Shown one piece after another: positions 1 through 7,926 of a stretch of 11,782 nucleotides of DNA. Position numbers and translations under genes: made by a program. This stretch comes from JAWLCA01 sp050485905 (lineage in GTDB: Bacteria > Pseudomonadota > Alphaproteobacteria > Rhodobacterales > Rhodobacteraceae). Location: positions 1-11,782 of the forward strand of contig JBJHCH010000115.1 in NCBI GenBank assembly GCA_050485905.1. Reading direction: 5' to 3'. The stretch's first letter is position 1; every line of letters begins with the position of its first letter. The notes under the pieces are model-generated. The model saw only the letters and a program-made list of their open reading frames with translations, was not told where the DNA came from and ran no database searches.

Positions 1-1877
1 GGCTTCGCCAAGGCGCCACCAGCGAAGACGAGCGCAAGGCCGCGAACAGGGCGATCTCCCGGATCCGGTGGTACCTGAAGAAGATCGATCGTGTTGCGGA
101 GATCGAACCCGTCGATCGCGCGCGGATGCTTGCGTTCTTTGCCCGCACCACGCCGGCTATGGTGGAGCTGTCGAAGGGCAGCTTTGCTACCTACAAATCC
201 GAACTGCTCGACATTGTTTCGACGGCAGACACAGGTGGGCGGAAACGGAGCGTTCGGGACCTGACCGGGCTCATGCGCGAGCTGCACGCCAGGATCGTCG
301 CGAGCGACGTGAAGCACGACATGAAGCTGATAGCCGGCTCCTTCTGCGTATTCCTCGAGGACGAGGGTTTGGCACCCGCTGACGTGACGACAGCCGTGAT
401 GCAGGACTATTTCGCCCATCGGATGATCTGCAGCCATAAGGACGAGACCAGGTGCGTCAAGCATGTGAAGCGAACTTGCACGCTTGTGACAAAACTCGCG
501 GAACACCCTGAGTTCTCTGCTTATGGCTTCAAGCCTGTCGCCCATCCGTTCTCGAACAAGACGGACAAGTTCAAGGTCGCCGCCGGGCTGTTCGATGCTC
601 TCCTGACCGAGTTCGACACGCGCGTGGGGCCTTGGGCGCAAGGGCAGATGTCCAGCGCCGGCGAAACCCTGGCAGAGGTTCTGGCCGATCTTGATCGCGA
701 ACAGCGCAAACGCGCCCCTGCGGGCAATGCGCGTCTGCTGGCCTTCGTCGGCAAGGCCGCGACCAAGGAGACGAAAACCCGGGTTCAGCGCATGGCGGAG
801 CGCGGCTTTGTGCATCCGGAACGTCGCTGGAAGGACAGCACGCTGGCTGTTCGCCGCGGCTACGTGCTCTCGGCGGCCAAGGCACTGTTCGCTGCGACGG
901 GGCATCAGATCGCCTCCGTCGCGGAGCTGACCGATCCCCTGGTGGCAAACGCCGCCGCGATCGCGCTTGTCGAAGCCAACACCGGGTCCGATTACAGCAG
1001 CGGTTACGTTGCATCGATCCTGCAGATGATCTGCAAGCTGGCAGAGGGATATGTCCACAGAACCGAGGAAGACATCTCGGAACTGCGCGAGCTGACCGCT
1101 TCACACAAGACGGAAGGAAGCGGAATTTCCCCTCGAAACCGCGATAAGCTGAAACAGTTCACCGAGAGCCGGATTCAGTCCTTTTTAGACCTGTCGGAGA
1201 CCATCGTTGCCGATGTGAACGCGCTGATCTCCGAGCGTCGCGAGGCGAAGTATCGTCAAACCGGCCGTCGTCCGGGGCGGATTTTGCTGCACGACAAGGA
1301 GACGATCTGCGACCTCATGTGTGCGCTTGCGCATGACATCCTTCTCGTCCGTGCGCCGCGCAGCAGCAATGTCACCGAAATCGAGCTTGACTGGGTCCGC
1401 TGGCGCGAGGGGCTCGCGACGATCGAGATCCCCGGGCAAGAGGTCAAGTTCGGAAAAGCCACCGACGCGTCCCTCGCCATTCCGCTCGGAAGTACGCAAA
1501 GCCGGAGGCTGCAGGTCTATCTCGACAAGCTCCGACCCATCATCGTCGAGGGTCGCAGCACGCCAAATCCCTACCTGTTCCCGTCCCCGGACCCACGTCC
1601 GGAGTACGAGGGGATGCCCTTTCAGAACCTGTTGGCAAGACTCTGCCGCAGAGTGGCGCGCGATGTCGGCGCGAAGGTCAACCCCCACCTTTACCGCCAC
1701 CTCATCGGATGGATCTGGCTGCGCCGCGACGTCAGCAAGCTCCCCGCCGTCCAGAAGCTTCTCAAACACAAATCGCTCCAGACGACGCTCGATTTCTACG
1801 CCGAGATCGACGAGAGCCTGGCGCTCCAGCAATGGCAGGACTTCCTCAATGACGAGAAAAAGCGAAACCGCGATTGA
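1..1877 (+). CDS. Large tyrosine recombinase (site-specific integrase), 5' end outside window
   Basis: Predicted to cut and rejoin DNA at specific sites through a covalent phosphotyrosine intermediate. The frame is open from the window edge (first full codon at base 3), so the annotated start is missing; 624 residues are visible. Counting from the Met at 126, a helical core-binding-like segment lies around residues 230-300. The C-terminal catalytic domain has Arg412 (in PRSSNVTEIELDW), His521 and Arg524 (PHLYRH), His548 (LLKHKS) and the nucleophile Tyr558 (LDFYAEID), so the conserved set appears complete. At over 620 residues it is much longer than a phage integrase (about 350-400). The extra length is N-terminal, as in the large recombinases of Tn554-like elements or multi-recombinase islands. 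Its stop lies inside the next recombinase gene, indicating one transcript and probable joint action. The family call is firm; the exact subfamily is not known. Confidence 0.9.
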   Translation, partial: LRQGATSEDERKAANRAISRIRWYLKKIDRVAEIEPVDRARMLAFFARTTPAMVELSKGSFATYKSELLDIVSTADTGGRKRSVRDLTGLMRELHARIVASDVKHDMKLIAGSFCVFLEDEGLAPADVTTAVMQDYFAHRMICSHKDETRCVKHVKRTCTLVTKLAEHPEFSAYGFKPVAHPFSNKTDKFKVAAGLFDALLTEFDTRVGPWAQGQMSSAGETLAEVLADLDREQRKRAPAGNARLLAFVGKAATKETKTRVQRMAERGFVHPERRWKDSTLAVRRGYVLSAAKALFAATGHQIASVAELTDPLVANAAAIALVEANTGSDYSSGYVASILQMICKLAEGYVHRTEEDISELRELTASHKTEGSGISPRNRDKLKQFTESRIQSFLDLSETIVADVNALISERREAKYRQTGRRPGRILLHDKETICDLMCALAHDILLVRAPRSSNVTEIELDWVRWREGLATIEIPGQEVKFGKATDASLAIPLGSTQSRRLQVYLDKLRPIIVEGRSTPNPYLFPSPDPRPEYEGMPFQNLLARLCRRVARDVGAKVNPHLYRHLIGWIWLRRDVSKLPAVQKLLKHKSLQTTLDFYAEIDESLALQQWQDFLNDEKKRNRD

Positions 1878-3246
1878 TCGGATGATCCGGCATGCGTCGG
1901 ATGGGCTGTCTGCCAGCCCTGCGCATGCTGCCAGCAAGGCGGCGGCGATCGCGGCGCTGCGGCACTTCCTCGAATGGCGCAAGTCGGACGAGCGAGCGCC
2001 CGCCGCGACCGAACTACGTGTCTATCTCGCTGAACTGCTCGAGATCGCCGGCGACCCAGCGGCATTCAACCGGTTCTCCTTCTCGATGATCGCCGCTTCC
2101 CATCTCTGGGGCCGGGAGGCCACGACGGTCTACGCAATGGTGCTTCGGGATGCCAGGGTCCGCGAGAAGCCCGCGCGGAAATCGGATTGGGACGTGGTAC
2201 GGGCCCGCGCAGAGACGCTGCCGGATGAGTGGCGAGCAAGGGTGGTCGCGACGCTGCCAAGGGAAGGGGATGCTGCGCGTCCATCGATTTCCTGGAGCCC
2301 CGCCTATGCCGAGGCCGTGATCAGCGCGCTCCGGCAATGGATCAAGCACCATGAACACGAGGCTGTCTTGCCGCTGCTTTCAGGCACGGATCTCCACGCC
2401 TTCGGCGAGGCGCTCGACCTCGCGGGGAAGTCGCACCGAACGATCCGCGATTACATCACAAGGGTGTACGCGGGATATCGGACCTGGATCGAGCCGGGCG
2501 TCACCAGCTTTGCTGCCGAAATTGTCATCGAGGAGTGGACAACGCGCGCTTCCTGCGCACCTTACGTGATGAAATCCGCAGCGCAGATCGTCTCCGCGAC
2601 CCGGTTGTACGAGCTCGGATTTTCTCTGGTGCAAGAGGCCCGATCAGCCCCGATGGCGGGTGGCGAGGCCGCGAAGGAATTTCGCAATGGGCTCCTGATC
2701 GCAGTCGCAGCGGCGCTTCCGCAACGTGCGCGCGCTCTTTCGGCTCTGGTATTCGATGACTCCCTGTACCTCGAAGGAGACAGCGTCATCCGTATTCGAC
2801 TCGAGCGGAAACACCTGAAAATGCCGGAAGCTCAGAAGCAAGGACCACCTCTCATCCTGTCGTTTCGGAATTCGCGGCTCTGGGCCGTGCTCGAGGAATA
2901 CCGCAGGGACTATCGACCAGTCTTCGACCGAGGCGATGGGCTGTTCGCCTCAATGAAGCAGAAGAATGCCGTGATCTCCGAAAAGAGCCTCGGCAAACTT
3001 GTTGGAGATCTGACCAAACGGCATCTCGGTGTACGCGTCTCCGTGCATCGAATGCGCGACAACGTGGCTACAGAGGCAAACGAGCACATGCCCAACGGGA
3101 AGCATCTGGCGCCGCGGATTCTCGGGAATCGTTCGGAAGCGATAGTAACGCAGCACTACGATCGTTCCGATGGGCACGTCGCCGCGCGTGAGTTCGGGCA
3201 GCTGGTCGATGCGATGAAGACCCGTCAGGTCGAGATCGACCTGTAG
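1849..3246 (+). CDS. Second tyrosine recombinase (site-specific integrase)
   Basis: Partner recombinase of 465 residues. The ATG at 1849 is chosen because AGGA lies 8 bases upstream; it overlaps the preceding gene by 29 bp, a typical coupled arrangement. An alternative ATG at 1882 lacks a good ribosome binding site. The C-terminal domain carries Arg293 (PQRARALSAL), His400 and Arg403 (VSVHRMRD) and the presumed nucleophile Tyr437 (VTQHYDRS). The position that is normally His or Trp in the LGH motif is Asn427 (ILGNRS), an unusual substitution. Helical segments at about 25-65 and 185-220 may form the arm and core-binding region. Paired or triple adjacent tyrosine recombinases are known in RIT elements, Tn554-type transposons and some genomic islands. 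I cannot tell which applies, since the upstream part of the module is not visible. The gene converges on hsdR with 47 bp between stops. Confidence 0.88.
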   Translation: MTRKSETAIDRMIRHASDGLSASPAHAASKAAAIAALRHFLEWRKSDERAPAATELRVYLAELLEIAGDPAAFNRFSFSMIAASHLWGREATTVYAMVLRDARVREKPARKSDWDVVRARAETLPDEWRARVVATLPREGDAARPSISWSPAYAEAVISALRQWIKHHEHEAVLPLLSGTDLHAFGEALDLAGKSHRTIRDYITRVYAGYRTWIEPGVTSFAAEIVIEEWTTRASCAPYVMKSAAQIVSATRLYELGFSLVQEARSAPMAGGEAAKEFRNGLLIAVAAALPQRARALSALVFDDSLYLEGDSVIRIRLERKHLKMPEAQKQGPPLILSFRNSRLWAVLEEYRRDYRPVFDRGDGLFASMKQKNAVISEKSLGKLVGDLTKRHLGVRVSVHRMRDNVATEANEHMPNGKHLAPRILGNRSEAIVTQHYDRSDGHVAAREFGQLVDAMKTRQVEIDL

Positions 3247-3293
3247 CTCCGCCTGTCGATGCAAGGAGCGAGCGAGCTGAGGCGGTCGCTTGC

Positions 3294-6200
3294 TCACGCG
3301 ACATCAGCCGTTCTCCTGACATCATCGACGATCCGCAGGATCGCATGCACCTCAGCCCCGGAGAACAGCCCGGTGATCCCCGCATCGTTCAGGTCGGTGA
3401 ACGGACTCTCGTAGAACCGCCTTGGATCGATCTGACCCTTTTCGACGAGGTGGTTCACGATCTGGTCGATGAATTCGAGCTGGGCCGCCGTCAGGCTGCC
3501 CTTCTCGATGAACTGACTGAAGGCCCGTTTGGCCGCTTGACGGTCCAGGCCCACCAGCGAGCGCAGGAAGGGACCAAGACCGCCTGCAGCCTCGACTTCG
3601 GCGTGCGCTCCGAGGGTTTCGCCTGCCTCCGCGTTGAACATCCGCTCCAGCTCGGCGAGATCCGTCGCGGTCAGGCGCTCTGCGCGCCGCAGTCGGATGA
3701 TCGAGATGTGATCCTGATGCCTCTCGAGGAACTGACGGACCTTTCGGTGGAACCGGGCCTTGTCGATCCCCGGGCTGACATCCGCCACTTCGAGCTCCGA
3801 GCCCTCGCCGATCTCATCGAGGAAGTCGGTATAGACGATCTTTCTCTCTTTCGGTTCGATCAGTTGGACGAGCAGGCGGAGTGCGCGACGCACATGCTCG
3901 AGTTCTTCAACCGTGACTTCCTGCCAGAACTCATCCGTCTGGATCGCCGCGATCAGGATGATCTCACGTTGCACGACCGGGATGTTTTCAAGATCCTCGA
4001 GGTCGCTTGCGACCTTCCGGATCCGGACCTGGAACTGTGCAAACTCGGGTTCGTTGCGCAGAAGGCGCAGTATCGCGGTGAGCAGAAGCAGGTCGAACTG
4101 TCGCGCCGCGAGGTCGGCATCCTCATACCCGCTGGGAAGGCCCGCGACCTGCTCGATGAGGTCCATCCTGTCAGCCGGCTCCAAACGATCCCATGCGCCG
4201 CGATCCAGAAACCGCTCCACGTGCCGACGGCGCTGCCGCACGAGGAAATTCTCGAGCGGCATGCCGGCGACCTCGGCGTGCAGACGATCCTTGATCCCGT
4301 TCAGCACCTCCTGGTGCGCAGCTCCCTGATCGTTCTCCTCGATCTGCCCCACAAGCTCTACCCGGGTTGCAAACAGCCTTGCGCCGAGGGGCAGGCCCAT
4401 CGGTGGCTCCACCCGGTCCGGGTTCTGGTTGAAGAACTCGAAGTTCTGGCAGAAATCGAAAATCTGGAAGACGTCCTTGTCCTCGCCGGGGCCGAACAGA
4501 TCGGGGCAGAGGCGGGTGCCACGACCGATCATCTGCCAGAACTTGGTCTTGGAGCGGACGATCTTGAAGAACACCAGGTTCACCACCTCGGGCACGTCGA
4601 TCCCGGTATCCAGCATGTCGACCGAAACGGCGATGTGCGGCGCCTTCTGCGCGTCCGAGAAATCATCGATCAGGGACTGTGCGTAGGGGATGCTGTAGTC
4701 GATCAGCCGGGCGAAATGTCCGGCGAGGTGGGGATAGTTCGCATCGAAGCGCGCGGTGATGAACTGTGCGTGCTTGCTGTTCTTGGCGAAGATGATGGTC
4801 TTGCCCAGCCGGTCCCCGTCGGCGACCTTGATGCCGTGGGTCATCAGGTATTCCAGCACCTTGTCCACGGTGTCTTCGTTGAACAGCCATTTGTTCAGGT
4901 CGTTGGCGTCCACCCGGTCGGGCACGGTGCCGTCTTCATCCCATTCCAGCGCATCCCACTCGGCCTTCTCCTCCTCCGAGAGCTGGTCGTAGGTGATGCC
5001 CTCGCGCTGGAAGCGGAGCGGGACCGAGACGACCCGGGGCGGCACGAGATAGCCGTCGGCAACGGCATCCTCGAGATCGTATGCGTCGGTCGGGATACCG
5101 CGCTCCAACTGGAACAGCGAATAGGTGTCACGGTCGATCTCGTCGCGCGGGGTCGCCGTCAGGCCGATCAGCAGGCTGTCGAAGTAGTCGAAGATCGCGC
5201 GGTATTTCCGATAGACCGACCGATGCGCCTCGTCGATGACGATCAGGTCGAAGTGACCGGGGCTGAAACGGCGGGCGCCGTCCTGCATCTCGTCGATCAG
5301 CCCCATCATTGTCGGATAGGTTGACAGGCAGACGCGTGCGGCGGCGTGATCGTTCTTCCTGGCATCGTGGCGCTCAAGCAGGTTCGCCGAGGGGGCCGTG
5401 GGCAAGTGCGTCTTGAACGCCCCATGCGCCTGGCGCACCAGCGCGATCCGGTCGGCCAGGAACAGCACGCGCTTGCACCAGTTGGCGCGCATCAGCTGGT
5501 CGATCAGGGCGATTACCGTGCGGGTCTTGCCCGAACCGGTCGCCATGACCAGCAGCGCCTTGCGCTGGCGGTCCTTCTCGAACGCCTCGCCGACGCGCCG
5601 GATGGCGCGGTGCTGATAGAAGCGCCCGGCGATCTTGTCGTCCACGTCGATGTCGGCCAGGCGCTTCCGGCTGTCCCGGCGCTGCAGCAACAGCTCCAGT
5701 TCATCCTTCTTGTAGAACCCCGATACGGCGCGGGGCGGATACATCAGGTCGTCCCAGAGCCAGTGTTCGTAGCCGTTGGTGCAGAAGATCACCGGGCGGC
5801 GGCCGAACTGGCCTTCCAGGCAGTCGGCATAAAGCTTTGCCTGCTGCTGCCCGATCCGGGCGTCCTTGCGGGTGCGCTTGGCCTCGACGACGGCCAGCGG
5901 GCGACCATCGTCGCCCCACAGCACGTAATCGACGAAGCCCCGGCCGTCCTGGTTCGGCATGCCGGCCACCTCGAACTCGCGGTCGCGCGGCTGGTCCAGC
6001 GGCCAGCCGGCCTCGGCGAGCAGCAGGTCGATGAAGGCGTCGCGGGTCGCTGCCTCGTCATAGTCGTGCGGATCGGGCACCTGCGCGTTCGCGCGACGCA
6101 CCGCCTCGATCTCGGCGCGCAGGGCGGCGAGTTCTGCCTCCAGTGCCGCGCGGCTTTCGTCCGAGGCGCGGCGGGCCTCCTCTGCGGCCCTGGCCTGGGC

Positions 6201-6695
6201 GGCGGCGGTGTCGCTGGCCTCCTTCAGCTTCCTGATCTGGTCCACGGTGCTGGCGCTGATCGTCAGGGTGCGTTCCAGCCGGGTGGGATCGAACTGCAGG
6301 CCGGCGTCGGGTCTTGCGCGGCGGGCATAGGTGCGCGCAATCCAGTAGCAGATGTGGTGCAGCTCCTTCACCGCGGCCATTGCCGCCCCGGGGGTGACGG
6401 GACGGGTGTCGTGGACGGCGCGGTTGCCGGTGTCCTTCACGAACCGTGCCTTGGTGACAATGGCGGGGCCAGCGAGCGCGGTCAGGCTGGGTTCGGCGAT
6501 CAGTGCCGCAAGGCTGGGGTCATAGGGCGACCGCAGCGCCGGGTCGCGGCGGTATAGCCATTTCAGCGCCACCTCCAGCGTAAGGCGGGCATAGAAGCAG
6601 GCGCCGCGTGGATCCGACAGCGCCGCCGCCTCGGCCCGCTTTGCCGGATCGAGCAGATCCGGAAACTCGGGAGAAAGAAAGGCGAACTGCGACAT
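3294..6695 (-). CDS. hsdR: Type I restriction endonuclease subunit R (HsdR)
   Basis: Motor and nuclease subunit of a type I restriction enzyme, 1133 residues. With HsdM and HsdS it binds unmodified target sites, translocates DNA using ATP and cuts at a distance. Residues 5-125 resemble the DUF4145-type N-terminal domain often fused to such subunits. Residues 155-205 are Ala/Glu/Arg-rich and probably a coiled coil. A PD-(D/E)xK nuclease follows, with Asp256 (GFVDYVLW) and Glu271/Lys273 (VVEAKR). The helicase core shows Walker A ATGSGKT at 385-391, DEAH at 488-491, GLTATP at 511-516 and QMIGRGTR at 721-728. The remaining C-terminal part, to 1133, is like that of EcoEI-type R subunits and would contact the methyltransferase core. 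The ATG at 6695 has only a weak ribosome binding site. The gene lies 57 bp after hsdS, and all visible motifs are intact, so it is probably functional. Confidence 0.96.
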   Translation of the reverse strand: MSQFAFLSPEFPDLLDPAKRAEAAALSDPRGACFYARLTLEVALKWLYRRDPALRSPYDPSLAALIAEPSLTALAGPAIVTKARFVKDTGNRAVHDTRPVTPGAAMAAVKELHHICYWIARTYARRARPDAGLQFDPTRLERTLTISASTVDQIRKLKEASDTAAAQARAAEEARRASDESRAALEAELAALRAEIEAVRRANAQVPDPHDYDEAATRDAFIDLLLAEAGWPLDQPRDREFEVAGMPNQDGRGFVDYVLWGDDGRPLAVVEAKRTRKDARIGQQQAKLYADCLEGQFGRRPVIFCTNGYEHWLWDDLMYPPRAVSGFYKKDELELLLQRRDSRKRLADIDVDDKIAGRFYQHRAIRRVGEAFEKDRQRKALLVMATGSGKTRTVIALIDQLMRANWCKRVLFLADRIALVRQAHGAFKTHLPTAPSANLLERHDARKNDHAAARVCLSTYPTMMGLIDEMQDGARRFSPGHFDLIVIDEAHRSVYRKYRAIFDYFDSLLIGLTATPRDEIDRDTYSLFQLERGIPTDAYDLEDAVADGYLVPPRVVSVPLRFQREGITYDQLSEEEKAEWDALEWDEDGTVPDRVDANDLNKWLFNEDTVDKVLEYLMTHGIKVADGDRLGKTIIFAKNSKHAQFITARFDANYPHLAGHFARLIDYSIPYAQSLIDDFSDAQKAPHIAVSVDMLDTGIDVPEVVNLVFFKIVRSKTKFWQMIGRGTRLCPDLFGPGEDKDVFQIFDFCQNFEFFNQNPDRVEPPMGLPLGARLFATRVELVGQIEENDQGAAHQEVLNGIKDRLHAEVAGMPLENFLVRQRRRHVERFLDRGAWDRLEPADRMDLIEQVAGLPSGYEDADLAARQFDLLLLTAILRLLRNEPEFAQFQVRIRKVASDLEDLENIPVVQREIILIAAIQTDEFWQEVTVEELEHVRRALRLLVQLIEPKERKIVYTDFLDEIGEGSELEVADVSPGIDKARFHRKVRQFLERHQDHISIIRLRRAERLTATDLAELERMFNAEAGETLGAHAEVEAAGGLGPFLRSLVGLDRQAAKRAFSQFIEKGSLTAAQLEFIDQIVNHLVEKGQIDPRRFYESPFTDLNDAGITGLFSGAEVHAILRIVDDVRRTADVA

Positions 6696-6734
6696 CGGAA
6701 ATCCGGGTGACTACAGTCGGAAGGCTACCCGGGC

Positions 6735-6749
6735 GCCCCGCCGCGGGGC
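6735..6749. repeat. Short GC hairpin in the hsdS-hsdR gap
   Basis: A 6-bp inverted repeat GCCCCG/CGGGGC with a 3-base loop lies a few bases past the hsdS stop and before the hsdR start. No run of T follows on the minus strand, so it is not a classical intrinsic terminator. It could limit read-through or slow 3' decay and so lower HsdR relative to HsdM and HsdS. That role is inference. Confidence 0.35.
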
Positions 6750-6753
6750 AAGA

Positions 6754-7926
6754 TCAAAGCTCACCCCGGAAGGCGCGGTGCTGGAGGGAGGAGAACAGCG
6801 CCTCAGACTTGTTTAGAAACCCCTCAAGCGTTCCCGTTGAACTCTTGATACCTTCCAACAAGCTGGAAAATTTGTCCCTTGTCTTCTCTGGCGGCAAGCG
6901 GAACTGAAATTCTCTTATTTCGCGAGGCGAAATGTGTGGGACAGTTGTTTCTGTCGGGCGACAATGTTTCTGAAAATCCAAACTTGAGATCAAGTTATGC
7001 AAAAACGCCTTATCCTGCGATCTCTTTGCTCGAAAGCGTGCGACACGTTGAACCAAGTATGCGGGAAGATCTTGGGAGTGTAGTTGGGCTACTTTGAAAC
7101 CGCTCGAAATCCATGGGCGATCCATTGCCAAGACGATGTCACCTTCACACAGGCGGTATAGTTCAACATCCTTGAGCAGATGCGCGGGGTATCTTGCATT
7201 GTTTGACCAATCAATCTTCCCGGGTAGGACATTTGCGCCACGACACAAGAGAATGCCACTCTTGCCTTCGACATAGTTTATGCTCTTGAAGGGATAGCCT
7301 ATCTGAATATCCGCAATTGCCTCGATCCCCACCTCATCTCCGGCGCTCAATTCCTCTTTCATCTCATGAAAGATCGCCTGCCCGAGGGCGTTGAGGCGGC
7401 CGTGGGCGCGGGCGCGGAGGCGGCGCAGCGCGTCCGCCTGATCGAGGATCGCCGCGATACGCTTCTGCTCCTCGAGCGGAGGGAGGGGGATCTCCAGTTC
7501 TTCCAGAAAAGACCGGGGCACCCGCCGTTGGCCGGCACTGCCTGTCATCCGTTTTTCACCCGACTCGCGGACGACATCCTGACGGAGAAAATGCAGAAGA
7601 TAGCGCGGATGAAGGTGACTGGGCTTCGCGCGAACCACATGGAACTCGGTCGAGCCGAAGGCATACGGCGTGGAGACTTCGGCGAGAGCAATCTTGTTGT
7701 TCTCGAAGCACGGCGTGATCTTCGCAACCAGCACGTCGTCATTCTGAAATGCTGTGTAGCCCTTGGCGACTTCCGAATATGGTCGGCGCTGGACTACCTT
7801 CATTGTCCCGTGCTCGGAAACGTCTGTCATAGGCAAGAAGTCCATGATGGCATCGGAAGACAGCTCGCCTGACACTGGCCCTTTCGGATTGATGTCAGCA
7901 GCTTCGCCGAGGGTGACTGGTTTCAC
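6754..7926 (-). CDS. hsdS: Type I restriction-modification specificity subunit (HsdS)
   Basis: DNA-recognition subunit of 390 residues that directs both methylation and restriction. The first target recognition domain spans roughly residues 1-150. It is followed by the central conserved segment (FLEELEIPLPPLEEQKRIA, about 139-175) whose helices act as a spacer and bind HsdM. The second recognition domain covers about 195-345 (it begins IEAIADIQIGYPF). A second, divergent conserved segment ends the protein (KSEALFSSLQHRAFRGEL). The start is GTG at 7926; GTGA is shared with the hsdM stop, so translation is coupled. The 3' half is clearly less GC-rich than its surroundings (29 of 60 bases G or C in 6901-6960), a sign of domain exchange. 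The two conserved segments are poorly alike, which also fits a mosaic origin. The recognition sequence cannot be read from the protein alone. Confidence 0.94.
   Translation of the reverse strand: MKPVTLGEAADINPKGPVSGELSSDAIMDFLPMTDVSEHGTMKVVQRRPYSEVAKGYTAFQNDDVLVAKITPCFENNKIALAEVSTPYAFGSTEFHVVRAKPSHLHPRYLLHFLRQDVVRESGEKRMTGSAGQRRVPRSFLEELEIPLPPLEEQKRIAAILDQADALRRLRARAHGRLNALGQAIFHEMKEELSAGDEVGIEAIADIQIGYPFKSINYVEGKSGILLCRGANVLPGKIDWSNNARYPAHLLKDVELYRLCEGDIVLAMDRPWISSGFKVAQLHSQDLPAYLVQRVARFRAKRSQDKAFLHNLISSLDFQKHCRPTETTVPHISPREIREFQFRLPPEKTRDKFSSLLEGIKSSTGTLEGFLNKSEALFSSLQHRAFRGEL

Noticed and set aside
1185..1982. A 265-codon frame on the minus strand over the first recombinase
   Set aside because: It overlaps the catalytic motifs of the recombinase and has no recognisable domain; it is an antisense shadow.
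3345..6557. Long open frames (659 and 403 codons) on the plus strand opposite hsdR
   Set aside because: They are antisense to a gene with every HsdR motif in the expected order. High GC content removes stop codons from the opposite strand, and the translations show only mirrored composition and no domain.
6754..7926. Phase-variable hsdS by recombinase-driven inversion
   Set aside because: A tyrosine recombinase is nearby, but there is only one hsdS, no silent recognition-domain cassette, and I see no inverted repeats that would allow switching.
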